NCBI GenBank assembly: GCA_902489135.1
Contig: CABTYW010000008.1
Location: forward strand, 1 to 43,662
Length of the DNA stretch: 43,662 nucleotides
Reading direction: 5' to 3'
Source of the DNA: an uncultured Synergistaceae bacterium
Lineage (GTDB): Bacteria; Synergistota; Synergistia; Synergistales; Dethiosulfovibrionaceae
The position numbers and the translations under genes are program-made. Positions 17,734 through 26,302 of the stretch are shown here, in pieces. How positions within the stretch are numbered: the first letter of the stretch is position 1; each line of letters begins with the position of its first letter. The notes under the pieces are model-generated. The model worked only from the letters and a program-made list of their open reading frames with translations, was not told the DNA's origin and ran no database searches.

Positions 17734-19164
17734 CTACGCCAACTCAATGACCTGTGCAATGGAAACGAGCACACACCCCAGGGCCACCCACCACAAAAAC
17801 ACGCGCCAGCTGTAGCGCATCCAACGTTCGAAGGGAATATTGACGATGCCCAGAACGGCCATAAGCGCCGAGCTGGTGGGAATGACCCAGTTGCAAAATC
17901 CGTCGCCGAAGTTGAAGGCCAGGATGGCAGTCTGGCGAGTCATGCCGACGATGTCCGCCAGAGGCAGCATAATGGGCATCACGGCCGCAGCCTGCCCCGA
18001 TCCCGAAGGGATCACCGTGTTGATCAGCAGGTTGGCGATAAACATGGCGGGAGCCTGAAGGATTGAAGGCACCAGCTTCAGCACTTCGCCGAGGCCGTAC
18101 ACGATGGTGTCGAGCGCCTTGCCGTCGGCAAGAATGGACGAAATGGCGCGCGCGGCCGCCACGAGGAAGAACACGGTCATCATGGTCTTGGCGCCGTCCA
18201 CAAAAGTCTTTGCGATGGTCGTGGGCGTCATGCGGGCGCACAGGCCGGCCACAATGGCCAGACCGATGAAGACGGCCGACAACTGCTGATATTTCCATTT
18301 CCACATAATGCTACCGTAGACCATCAGCACCATGGCCGCCACCATGGCCAGCGTCACCATCCATTTTTTGCCGTCCATGGGACCGTAGGCTTTAATGGCA
18401 TCGGAATCGCTGAGATTTTCGGCCTTGTCCAGATCGTAGGTGGGCGAAGCTTCAGGATTTCTGCTGATTTTCACGGTATAGCGCCAGATCAGAAAGCCCG
18501 TCAAAATCATGTAGAGGACAAAGCAAATGGCGCGGTACCACAAACCCGAGAAGGGCGGCAGTCCCGCCAGCTCCTGGGCGATGAGAGTGGTGCTGGGCTG
18601 GAGCATTCCCGTTGCAAAGCCGCAGGCCGTTCCGCCCGTCATGATGGCGATGGCCGTAATGGAATCGAGCCCCAGAGCGAGGCAGATCATGACAAGCACC
18701 GGCGCGAAGGCCACAAATTCGATGAGGCCTCGAGTCAGCATGAGAAAGCAGAACAGCACGAACATGGACAGCACGAACATGGACTTGCGGTTGCGGTATT
18801 TCAGCGCCAAAGTCCCGATGGAGGAATGCATGGCGCCCGATTTGATGACCACGGCGAAGGCCGCTCCGGAACACAGCAACATAAACAGCAGATCGACGGC
18901 GCTTTTGGCGCCTTTGGCGATGTGCAGAGGAATCAGCAGAGGATTGACGGGACTTTTCTCCACCCAGTGAAAAGATGCCGCGTCAACAACCTTTTTCCCC
19001 GTCACGGCGTCTTTGACGCGGTTGAACTCGCCAGCGGGAATAATCCACGTCATCAGGCAGGCAAGCAGAATAATGGAAAAAATAATGACCAGCGTGTTCA
19101 CGGCTTTTTTCTGTTTTGCCGGCTTCCCGGGTGTTTCCATAGCTTTGACTTCTTCAGACATCAT
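17734..19164 (-). CDS. YfcC/DcuC-type membrane carrier
   Basis: 476 residues with about 12 membrane segments. ATG 19164 is preceded by GGGGGAGGG at a proper distance; the open frame extends to 19224 but lacks a site there. The first helix and loop, ending TWIIPAGEFNRV, match the YfcC family of C4-dicarboxylate/amino-acid-type carriers, and TGGTACGFATGMLQPST and NTVIPSGSGQAA are the paired conserved Gly/Pro/Ser loops of this superfamily. It lies 60 nt after the M20 peptidase gene on the same strand, so it probably imports a peptide-like or acylated amino acid substrate that the peptidase cleaves. The substrate is not known from sequence. Confidence 0.8.
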   Translation of the reverse strand: MMSEEVKAMETPGKPAKQKKAVNTLVIIFSIILLACLMTWIIPAGEFNRVKDAVTGKKVVDAASFHWVEKSPVNPLLIPLHIAKGAKSAVDLLFMLLCSGAAFAVVIKSGAMHSSIGTLALKYRNRKSMFVLSMFVLFCFLMLTRGLIEFVAFAPVLVMICLALGLDSITAIAIMTGGTACGFATGMLQPSTTLIAQELAGLPPFSGLWYRAICFVLYMILTGFLIWRYTVKISRNPEASPTYDLDKAENLSDSDAIKAYGPMDGKKWMVTLAMVAAMVLMVYGSIMWKWKYQQLSAVFIGLAIVAGLCARMTPTTIAKTFVDGAKTMMTVFFLVAAARAISSILADGKALDTIVYGLGEVLKLVPSILQAPAMFIANLLINTVIPSGSGQAAAVMPIMLPLADIVGMTRQTAILAFNFGDGFCNWVIPTSSALMAVLGIVNIPFERWMRYSWRVFLWWVALGCVLVSIAQVIELA

Positions 19165-19224
19165 AGAGCCCTCCCCCACATTTTTTTCCAACATAAACTT
19201 AGTTTTCGGCGCGACGCGCGGCAA

Positions 19225-20427
19225 CTAACCGCGCGACTCCGCTTCAAGCTGAGTTTTGCGCGTTTTGAACTCTTCTTTGATCCCGTCGAGCAGACCGGGA
19301 GTGACAATCAGGTCTGCCGCCGTACCGGCCAGCACTTGAGCGCCGGTCACGATGGCGCTGTGAGCCGACTCGGTCTTGCCGGCGTCCAGATAGGCCTGCG
19401 AATGGGAGGCCGATCCTTCGGGCACGAAGGCGACACGGATGCACGAACCGGGCATGAGCTGCATAACATTGCCCAGATCGGTGGAGCCGGTTTTCAGGCG
19501 CGGCGGGCGGATGACCGGCGCGCCCACGGCGCGGGCGTTTTCCATAATCAGGTCGTTCAGTTTCAACGCAGGGATCTTGTTGTCCACGTCCTTGCGCCGC
19601 TCCACTTCCAGCTCCGTTTCCGTCATCATGGCCGCGCCCTTGAGCACTTTGAGAAATCGCTCAATGACGCTTTCGAGATAGGCGCGGTTATAGGATCTGA
19701 CGTAAAATTCCGCCCGGGTCAAGCTCGGCACCGTGTTGGCCCCGGTGCCGCCGCCGTCGGTGATGTTGTAATGAATGCGCGTATCGTCTTTGACGTGTTC
19801 GCGCAGACATTCCACGCCGTGAAAGGCCAGAGACATGGCGTCAAGTGAACTGCGCCCTAGCTCCGGCTTGATGGCCGCGTGGGAGGCCCTGCCCCGGTAG
19901 GTCACACTGAACTTCGTAAGCGCCATGGACTTCACGTCGGTCGTGGTCTCGCCGCTGCCGTGCATCATCAGCGCCACGTCGATGTCTTTGAAACAGTCAC
20001 CGTGGCGGATCATCAGGATCTTGCCGCCTTCGGTCTCTTCGGCGGGCGTGCCGTACACCACCACGGAAAAGGGCGCGTCGATCCCCGAATTTTTCAGCGC
20101 CGCCGCCGCCGCAAGGATGCACGGCCCCTGCATCTGATGTCCGCAGGCGTGTCCCAGATGGGGCAGCGCATCGTATTCGCACAGCAGTCCGATGCGCGCT
20201 CCGCCGCAGCCGTTGTGCCACACGGCCCGAAATGCCGTTTCCAGGCCGCCGACGCCTCGCTCAACGGCAAAACCCCGTTTCTCAAGCCAGTCGGTCAGCA
20301 GCGCCGAAGCGTGCTTCTCCGTCAGTCCCACTTCGGGATGGTCAAAAATGTCGTCGGACATGGCCGAAAGCTCTGGCTTCAGCGAGTCGATAAAACCGTT
20401 CATTCTTCTCTTTGCGTCAGTGATCAC
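19225..20427 (-). CDS. M20 family amidohydrolase/peptidase (AbgB or PM20D2-like)
   Basis: About 400 residues from GTG 20427, which has GAGGAG upstream; GTG 20436 and ATG 20403 are alternatives. EYDALPHLGHACGH holds the metal-binding Asp and His pair of the M20D branch, TPAEETEGGK holds the catalytic Glu, and SHAAIKPELGRSSLDA is the dimerisation-domain His segment. The family hydrolyses N-acyl or N-aminobenzoyl amino acids and some dipeptides. No signal peptide, hence cytoplasmic. The gene is first in a unit with the YfcC carrier and diverges from an iclR gene whose product probably controls both. Confidence 0.87.
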   Translation of the reverse strand: MITDAKRRMNGFIDSLKPELSAMSDDIFDHPEVGLTEKHASALLTDWLEKRGFAVERGVGGLETAFRAVWHNGCGGARIGLLCEYDALPHLGHACGHQMQGPCILAAAAALKNSGIDAPFSVVVYGTPAEETEGGKILMIRHGDCFKDIDVALMMHGSGETTTDVKSMALTKFSVTYRGRASHAAIKPELGRSSLDAMSLAFHGVECLREHVKDDTRIHYNITDGGGTGANTVPSLTRAEFYVRSYNRAYLESVIERFLKVLKGAAMMTETELEVERRKDVDNKIPALKLNDLIMENARAVGAPVIRPPRLKTGSTDLGNVMQLMPGSCIRVAFVPEGSASHSQAYLDAGKTESAHSAIVTGAQVLAGTAADLIVTPGLLDGIKEEFKTRKTQLEAESRG

Positions 20428-20592
20428 CCTGTGCACTCCTCTTCGCTCCCGCCTCTTTACGCGGAGGCGGCGGATTTTTCATGCCCCCGCGCGGGCCGCG
20501 CGCTCGCCCTTTCGTTGCGGCAGGGACATGCCGCCGCAATTTTTCCGCACTTCGGCATGCCGTCGCGCCGGAGCTCCATAAAAGTTCTATTT

Positions 20593-20659
20593 TTGACACT
20601 TGAATTTCTATTTCTACTTGATATGATTTTAGCAACCCGCCGTAAGTTGTCAAGACAAT
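20593..20659. promoter_or_regulatory. Overlapping divergent promoters and candidate IclR operator
   Basis: Minus strand: TTGACA (20653-20648), 16 bp, TAAAAT (20631-20626) for the peptidase/carrier unit. Plus strand: TTGAAT (20600-20605), 16 bp, TATGAT (20622-20627) for iclR; a TTGACA at 20593 is too far from it. The two -10 elements overlap by two bases. TTGTC-AA-GACAA at 20647-20658 is an inverted repeat covering the minus-strand -35, a good operator candidate. The peptidase transcript would carry a leader of about 190 nt with GC-rich hairpins. Confidence 0.55.
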
Positions 20660-20725
20660 TGAAGCGATCCGATGCCTCGCCGCTTTCGGATCAATCCGGC
20701 TCAGAGTCCTTGGAAAGGAAATATC

Positions 20726-21541
20726 ATGCAGGCACGCCAACACATCAAAGAATCTCAACGGCTCAACGCTTCGGTGATGTGCAGTCTGGAAATACTCGAT
20801 CACCTTGAAAGCGAAAACTCCGCGTCGCTGACGGAGCTCAGCGACGCGCTCCACATCAATAAATCACGTATTTTGCGACTGTGCGGCACCATGGAAAAAA
20901 TGGGCTACCTGCGCCGCCGCCGGGAGGACGCGCGGTACGTTCTGGGGGCGCGCCTTCTTTCCATGGGGCGGGCCTTTGAACGGCAAAATCCCCTCCTGCA
21001 AATTCTGCGCCCGAAGATGGAAGAAATTTCGGCGCAGCTCAACGAAAACGTCACCTTTCAGATTGTCCGCGACCAACGGCGGCTGTGTCTGTGCTCAGTA
21101 AGCCGTCCCAACCGACAGCGCTATCTCACCCCTGAAGGGTCGGAGGCGCCTCTGCGCTACGGCGCCTCGTCGAAGGTGTTTCTTGCCTGGGGTGCGCCGG
21201 AACTGCGAGCAAAAATTCTTTCCGAGGCGCCCTACCCGCGCTACACTCCCGCCACCATCGTCACCGCCGACGAAATGCTGGCAAGCATTGAGCAAACTCT
21301 GAAGCTCGGCTATGCGCTGTCGCGTGAGGAACGCACCTACGGCACCGCCGCTCTGGCCGTCCCCGTTTTCGGCGCCGAAACCGAACTCATCGGCTCCATA
21401 AGTCTGCCGGGAACCACGGAGCGCCTCAGTCCTGACTTCATTAAAAAAGCTTTGCCCGTACTCAAAGAGGCCGCTCAGTACTTTCGTATCATGACCGCCG
21501 GAGCCGAGAAAACGCCGCTCCCGAAAATCCGCCGAGACTGA
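20726..21541 (+). CDS. IclR-family transcriptional regulator
   Basis: 271 residues. ATG 20726 is preceded by GGAAAGGAA; an upstream extension to 20672 is not supported. Residues about 15-75 form the winged helix-turn-helix (SLTELSDALHINKSRILRL, then MEKMGYLRRR); residues about 90-250 are the IclR effector domain (LRYGASSKVFLAW, YALSREERTYGTAALAVPV). IclR proteins bind small metabolites and repress or activate a divergent operon, commonly their own neighbours. Here these are the M20 peptidase and the YfcC carrier. The effector is unknown. Confidence 0.9.
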   Translation: MQARQHIKESQRLNASVMCSLEILDHLESENSASLTELSDALHINKSRILRLCGTMEKMGYLRRRREDARYVLGARLLSMGRAFERQNPLLQILRPKMEEISAQLNENVTFQIVRDQRRLCLCSVSRPNRQRYLTPEGSEAPLRYGASSKVFLAWGAPELRAKILSEAPYPRYTPATIVTADEMLASIEQTLKLGYALSREERTYGTAALAVPVFGAETELIGSISLPGTTERLSPDFIKKALPVLKEAAQYFRIMTAGAEKTPLPKIRRD

Positions 21542-21638
21542 GAAATGCGGGGACACGTCGTGCGTCATTTACAATACGACGCCCCTGCTGACTTGGGAAA
21601 AGTGCGCCGCTGTTTCCGCGCCATCTCGAACAAATTTA

Positions 21639-21701
21639 AAAAAGGCGGGAGCGGAAAAAAGATGTCCAACACTGACATCTTTTTTCCGCTCCCGCCTTTT
21701 T
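21639..21701. terminator. 28-bp perfect hairpin between convergent genes
   Basis: 21639-21666 pairs without mismatch with 21674-21701 around a 7-nt loop CAACACT. The arms read GGCGGGAGCGGAAAAAAG and its complement and end in A/T runs, giving termination on both strands for iclR (+) and the secreted protein gene (-). Confidence 0.85.
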
Positions 21702-21748
21702 GGCCTTTGCGCTGTAAATGCAATACCTTATAGAGGTACGCCGCGGCT

Positions 21749-22906
21749 TTATCGCTGAGACTGAAGGCGTCGCGTGATCTCGTCAAACTCTTTGCGGACG
21801 CTGTCGCTATGGAAGGTCCGAATTTCCGGCAACTGCATGGACGACAGGACGTCGAACAGCCGAAGGCCCGAGCGCATAACGGTGCTCATGTCGCTGATGT
21901 GCCGCACGGTGGCGTAGGTATTGGCGGCCACTTCGCGGTCACGCCTGAGATTGTCCACACAGTTGCGGACGTTCTTCTTTTGGAGTTCCAGAAGACGGCA
22001 ATATTTGGAGGCCGCCGCCGCTGTCAGCTCGTTCGAGGCCACGTTGCTTTTGAAAATGCTCTTTTGCGCTTCAGTGAAGTCGCTGCGATTCAAGGCAGCC
22101 CGCGCCTCAAGCAGACTCTTTGACGCGCTGTCGGCGATGACGTCCACCCGGGGAATCCAGGTGCTGTCGATTTGATCGATAAAACGGTTCTGACAGTCCA
22201 GAAGGAGGTCAATGAGTGTGAGGTACATGCCGTAATACTTCCGCGCCAAAGACAGATCGTCTCCGCTCTGGTTCAAAAGCGACGAAAGCTGCTCCGTCAC
22301 GTCCTTCACGTTTTCGAAGATCACGGCGTTTTTCAGCAGGTCGTCGCCCATGACCGTCGAAAAAATCACATCAGCCTGCGCGTCGGTGATCTTCAGCCCC
22401 CAACCGCGCATCTCGGCAAGGATTTTGCCGCGGATTTCCCGAAGCTCGCTGTCCAGCCGCGCAATATCCTTTTCGGCTTCGGCAATTTTCTTGTCGCAGT
22501 CGGCCACTGTGTCACTCAGAGGATTGTAGGACTTAACGGGGGCGCCGATGCGTTTCTCTCTGTACTTCTCCAAGGTGCTCCGGAGCTTGGGCAGCTTCTC
22601 CTTGATCTGCTCGGAACGCTCGACCAGTTTCATGGTGTCCGACGAAAGAAGAATCGCCTGGGCTTCATGCAAAAGTCCGGTGATCTTCCTGTCGGTGCTC
22701 TTCTTGTCGGCGCCGAAATAGGCGCTGTCAGGCAGCTCGGGCAGCTTCTCTCTCAATTCCAAAATCTGACCGAGCTTATCGGAAAGTTTATTCCATTGAG
22801 ACGACAGCTCCTCTGAAAGAGGCGCTGCCCACAGGAGCACGGCACTGCACGAAACGAACAGAACTGCGCCAAGCAGCGCGCACAAAAAACGTCTGAATTT
22901 TTTCAT
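21749..22906 (-). CDS. Secreted alpha-helical protein of unknown function
   Basis: 385 residues from ATG 22906, chosen because it begins with a lysine-rich n-region followed by a hydrophobic core (LCALLGAVLFVSCSAVLLW) and a probable cleavage after residue 28. A longer frame to 22993 would bury this signal. FVSC is only a poor lipobox. The mature part is highly charged and helical, with coiled-coil-like Glu/Lys/Leu runs (around residues 120-175) and no catalytic motif I recognise. It is likely periplasmic or envelope-associated. It has its own upstream promoter-like site and a terminator, so it is monocistronic. I cannot name a family. Confidence 0.65.
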   Translation of the reverse strand: MKKFRRFLCALLGAVLFVSCSAVLLWAAPLSEELSSQWNKLSDKLGQILELREKLPELPDSAYFGADKKSTDRKITGLLHEAQAILLSSDTMKLVERSEQIKEKLPKLRSTLEKYREKRIGAPVKSYNPLSDTVADCDKKIAEAEKDIARLDSELREIRGKILAEMRGWGLKITDAQADVIFSTVMGDDLLKNAVIFENVKDVTEQLSSLLNQSGDDLSLARKYYGMYLTLIDLLLDCQNRFIDQIDSTWIPRVDVIADSASKSLLEARAALNRSDFTEAQKSIFKSNVASNELTAAAASKYCRLLELQKKNVRNCVDNLRRDREVAANTYATVRHISDMSTVMRSGLRLFDVLSSMQLPEIRTFHSDSVRKEFDEITRRLQSQR

Positions 22907-23187
22907 GGCATCCACTACCTTCCTCGCTGGTCGTTCTTGGGCTCGGGACAGTTGAGCGATTGCGTCCCTTAGAAAGGTTTCGTCAAAAATCATCTCGAAA
23001 GGACGTCAATCGCTATGGACAGTATAGCACATTCACAACGGCAGTTGTCCCATGCTCCTGAAACACGGCTTTACGCGGTCAAACTCTATCGAAGCGGCCA
23101 TGCGGAGTTCCCGTGATTTAAAGATTTTTCGACAAGAGTATGAACTCCACGGCTTTGAAGAGCCTTTTCGCGCCTTTTCCGGCTCCG
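22907..23187. other. Intergenic region with one promoter-like site
   Basis: No gene is supported. On the minus strand TGCTATACT (23029-23021) is an extended -10 element about 115 nt ahead of the secreted-protein ATG; its -35 is weak. Plus-strand frames here are antisense extensions of the aminopeptidase region. Confidence 0.4.
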
Positions 23188-23245
23188 GAAAAAATCGAAG
23201 GCGACTGCCCCTTCTCCGCCTCGCGGGAAAAGGACAGGCGCCTTC
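23188..23245 (-). terminator. Intrinsic terminator of the M18 aminopeptidase gene
   Basis: On the minus strand GAAGGCG (23245-23239) pairs with CGCCTTC (23203-23197), with further pairing inside (CTGTCCTTTT with AAGGGGCAG), followed by GATTTTTT. It sits 47 nt past the aminopeptidase stop. Confidence 0.65.
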
Positions 23246-23291
23246 CATGTGCCACAAAGGAACTTCGGATTTTGTCGGCAGGTTGCCGACC

Positions 23292-24704
23292 TTACAGATA
23301 TTTTTTGATGTCGGCGCCGCTTTTGAGAAACGCCGCGTAGGCACGGGCCGTTTCGTACACATCGGCCTTGCTGGACAGCTCATAGAGGGCGTGCATGCTC
23401 AGCAGGGCCACGCCGCAATCCAAAACGTGCATGCCGTAGCGCGCCGCGAAAGGCGCGATGGTTCCGCCGCCTCCCAGGTCGATGCGCCCGTATCCGCCGG
23501 TCTGCCATTGCACTTGAGCGTCATCGAAAACGTCGCGCATCAGGGCGAGGAACTCGGCGTTGGCATCGTTGCAGCCCCTTTTGCCCTTCGAACCGGCGTA
23601 CTTGGTGAACACGGGGCCGCTGCCGAGACGGGCGGTGTTGTTCACCTCAAAACAATCGGGATACTGGGGATCGTAGCCCAAAGTGACGTCAGCCGAAAGA
23701 AGCATGGAATTCTCGAGAGCGAGACGCAGCGCTCTTTCATCGCCGCCCGTCAGCGCTGTCAGCCGCGCCGTCAAATTTTCCATGTAGTGCGAGTTCATGC
23801 CCGAGTTGCCCTGACTGCCCACCTCTTCTTTATCGACGAAGAACGCGCCGGCCGTGAACTCGGGCTCTTCGGTTTGGAGCACTGCGTTCAGCGCGGTGTA
23901 GACGCAAATCCGATCGTCCTGAGCGTAGGAAGCGATGAGACTGCCGTCCAGTCCGGCGTCGCGGGCCTTGCCGGCGGGAACGACTTCAAATTCCGCGCTG
24001 ACGAAATCTTTTTCTTCAAGGTCGTATTTGTCCTTCAGAAGCTTCAGGATGAACTTCTTCACGGGAACGTCGGACGCGTCCTGGAGAGGCACGGAGCCCA
24101 CAATAAGGTTGAGATCCTCGCCGGCGATCCCCTCCTCCATGCTCTTTTCGCGCTGTTTGGCCGACAGATGAACCGGCAAGTCGCTGATGTAGACCACGGG
24201 ATCGTTTTCGTCCTCGCCGATGACCACGTCAATGTGTCTGCCGCCCTTTTTCACCACCGTGCCGTGAAGTGCCAAAGGCTGCGCCACCCACTGATATTTT
24301 TTAATTCCGCCGTAATAATGGGTTTTCATGGCGGCAAAGCCGTCTTTCTCGTAAAGCGGATTGGGACGCAGATCCAGTCGGGGAGCATCCCCATGGGCGG
24401 CAAGAAGGTGCATCCCCTCGGTCAGGTCTTTTTTCCCGATGACGAACAGCGCCGCGGCTTTATTCTGCCGCAGGGCGTACACTTTATCGCCCGGAACGAG
24501 CTTGGTGCCTGCGGCGTAGAGGTCGTCGAGGTTCCTGAAGCCGGCGCCCCGGGCCCGTCTCACGATCTCCGCGGCCGTTTCGCGTTCGGTCTTGCAGGTG
24601 TTGAGAAAATCTTTGTATCCTTCGGCAAATTTCATAATTTGCTCGTTTTGGTTCTGGGTGCCCCAAAGGGACGGATAGAGTTTTGAAAAATAATTCTGGC
24701 TCAT
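23292..24704 (-). CDS. M18 family aminopeptidase
   Basis: 470 residues. ATG 24704 is preceded by GGAGG with 8-nt spacing; that GGAGG overlaps an in-frame ATG at 24719, which is therefore not the start. M18 metal-site segments are present in order: AAHGDAPRLDLRPNP (His and Asp), DKEEVGSQGNSG (catalytic Glu pair) and the C-terminal CGVALLSMHALYE (His). GGGGTIAPFAA is also typical. The family is a cytoplasmic dinuclear zinc aminopeptidase, often preferring acidic N-terminal residues. Length is normal. In a peptide-fermenting organism it would finish breakdown of imported peptides. Monocistronic, with its own terminator. Confidence 0.92.
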   Translation of the reverse strand: MSQNYFSKLYPSLWGTQNQNEQIMKFAEGYKDFLNTCKTERETAAEIVRRARGAGFRNLDDLYAAGTKLVPGDKVYALRQNKAAALFVIGKKDLTEGMHLLAAHGDAPRLDLRPNPLYEKDGFAAMKTHYYGGIKKYQWVAQPLALHGTVVKKGGRHIDVVIGEDENDPVVYISDLPVHLSAKQREKSMEEGIAGEDLNLIVGSVPLQDASDVPVKKFILKLLKDKYDLEEKDFVSAEFEVVPAGKARDAGLDGSLIASYAQDDRICVYTALNAVLQTEEPEFTAGAFFVDKEEVGSQGNSGMNSHYMENLTARLTALTGGDERALRLALENSMLLSADVTLGYDPQYPDCFEVNNTARLGSGPVFTKYAGSKGKRGCNDANAEFLALMRDVFDDAQVQWQTGGYGRIDLGGGGTIAPFAARYGMHVLDCGVALLSMHALYELSSKADVYETARAYAAFLKSGADIKKYL

Positions 24705-24867
24705 GAAGAAGGCCTCCATTCAATGATCACTGAGACGGGACCGAGCTTTCCGAACTGGCGGAAACCGGGCAGCTGAGCTTTGCGAGCCCGAAGAAATTTC
24801 GGCAAAAAACGCCGACGATCCTTTCAGAAAAACGGCTGTACGGCAAAGTCCTGAAAGAGAAACCCCG

Positions 24868-25899
24868 CTAGGAAAAATCCGACGGCACGTAAATCATGGT
24901 GCGGTTAATTTCCGCCACGGAAGCCGCGCCGGTCATGAGCATGGTGGCGGCGAGTTCCGACTTGATTTTTTTCAGATACAGCTCAACGCCCTCGGCTCCG
25001 CCTCCGAAGGCCGCCGCCGTCACGGGACGGCCGATCAGCACGGCATCGGCGCCCAGAGCCAGCATCTTGAACACGTCGAGGCCGCTGCGAATGCCGCCGT
25101 CCACAAAAATTTTCATGCTCTTGCCCACAGCCCGCGCGATGGCCGGCAGAACTTCGGCGGTGGACTGGGCGTGATCCAGGACGCGACCTCCGTGGTTGGA
25201 TACCACGATGCCGGCACAACCGGCCGATGCGGCGCTCAGGGCGCCTTTCACCGACATGACGCCCTTCACGAAAAAGGGCGTTTTTCCCGCAGCTTCAACG
25301 AGAGCGCGCAGATCGGCGACGCTTTTGGGATAAACCGACTCGCCGCGAAGTTTCACGTTGACCAATCCGGCGGCGTCCACGTCCATGCAAACCGCCGGAA
25401 CGCCGGCTGCCAGAGCGTCTTTCAGTCGCGAAAAAGCCTGAGGCATCGCCCAGGGTTTGATGGTGGGAATGCCCAGGCCGCCGAGCTTTTTTATGGTTTC
25501 CAGGGGGCCGTAAAAAGCTTCTTCGGGAGAGTCTCCCGTAAATGCGGCCGAACCGGCGTTTATCGCGCCCGTGACCACGCGTTGGCCGTTTTCAGCCTCG
25601 GTCACGTCGCTGGCGTAATTGAGCTTCATGCCGCCGATGGGCGCGGCAAACACGGGCAGTTCAAAGGGATGGCCGAAAAACCGGCAGGACGTATCCTGCC
25701 CGCGATCTTCATAGAGCGTGTCCAGCACGATTTTCACCTGAGCGAGCTTTTCAACGTTGCGGACGAAGGTGGAGCCGCTGCCCTTCCCTCCCACGCCGGG
25801 AACTTCTCCGCGGCAGGCTTTCCCGTCGCACACGGGGCAAACGCGGCAGACTTTCGAGAGAACGCGGCGCTCATTTTCAACAAGTTCTTTGTAATCCAT
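24868..25899 (-). CDS. FMN-dependent alpha-hydroxyacid dehydrogenase with N-terminal cysteine cluster
   Basis: 343 residues; ATG 25899 with GAGGAACC upstream. The TIM barrel of the LldD/glycolate oxidase family is clear: APIGGMKLNY, VVSNHGGRVLD (active-site His and Arg), then DGGIRSGLDVFKMLALGADAVLIGRP for FMN phosphate binding. The N-terminus carries Cys18, Cys21, Cys24 and Cys29 in a CxxCxxCx4C pattern not needed in the classical enzymes. It may hold an iron-sulfur cluster and pass electrons to a partner other than oxygen. The substrate, such as lactate or another 2-hydroxyacid, cannot be told. TATAAT at 25947-25942 (minus) lies 43 nt upstream. Confidence 0.85.
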   Translation of the reverse strand: MDYKELVENERRVLSKVCRVCPVCDGKACRGEVPGVGGKGSGSTFVRNVEKLAQVKIVLDTLYEDRGQDTSCRFFGHPFELPVFAAPIGGMKLNYASDVTEAENGQRVVTGAINAGSAAFTGDSPEEAFYGPLETIKKLGGLGIPTIKPWAMPQAFSRLKDALAAGVPAVCMDVDAAGLVNVKLRGESVYPKSVADLRALVEAAGKTPFFVKGVMSVKGALSAASAGCAGIVVSNHGGRVLDHAQSTAEVLPAIARAVGKSMKIFVDGGIRSGLDVFKMLALGADAVLIGRPVTAAAFGGGAEGVELYLKKIKSELAATMLMTGAASVAEINRTMIYVPSDFS

Positions 25900-26302
25900 G
25901 GTTCCTCAATTCCCCCCTAAGGTGATAAATCTCCTTATCCTATTATACTATGACCTTTTCCCATGCTTTTCAACCGACCGGGACGACCCATCGAAATACT
26001 GCGCTTTGAATAAAAAATTTTCACGCTCCGCCTCCGGAAGCTTTGAGCCCCGCCTCTTTGCCTCATTTTGACCGCCGCCGCCTTCGGCAACTTCTTTAGG
26101 GGGCGGCACGGTCCGCATGGGGCGCAGCGGCGACCGCGAAAGCTTGAGATAATATCTTTACTTCATAATGATGCAGCTCATAAATAACATAATGAAAATA
26201 AATCTTGCAAAATGCTCCGATTTTTTAGATAATGAAGACATATTTGCAGAGCAGGACTTTCTTCTGTCCGGCAAAAATCTGGAAAGCGAGGCGTTTTACT
26301 TC
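25900..26302. other. Intergenic region between divergent genes, with promoters
   Basis: It holds a -10-like TATAAT (25947-25942, minus) for the dehydrogenase and TTGCAA-N17-GATAAT (26205-26210, 26228-26233, plus) for fhs. The last 135 nt form an in-frame extension of fhs (from 26168) that is unusually AT-rich; it is probably leader, not protein. The middle part has no gene. Confidence 0.55.
26205..26233 (+). promoter_or_regulatory. Promoter of fhs
   Basis: TTGCAA at 26205-26210 and GATAAT at 26228-26233 are separated by 17 bp. Transcription would begin near 26240, downstream of the first in-frame ATG (26168), which supports translation from 26303. Confidence 0.5.

Noticed and set aside
17528..17815. 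95-codon frame upstream of the cas genes
   Set aside because: It spans the 24-bp terminator hairpin and the end of the carrier gene, with no ribosome-binding site.
23052..24686. 544-codon open frame on the plus strand
   Set aside because: Antisense to the M18 aminopeptidase, whose metal-site motifs are intact; composition is that of a shadow frame.
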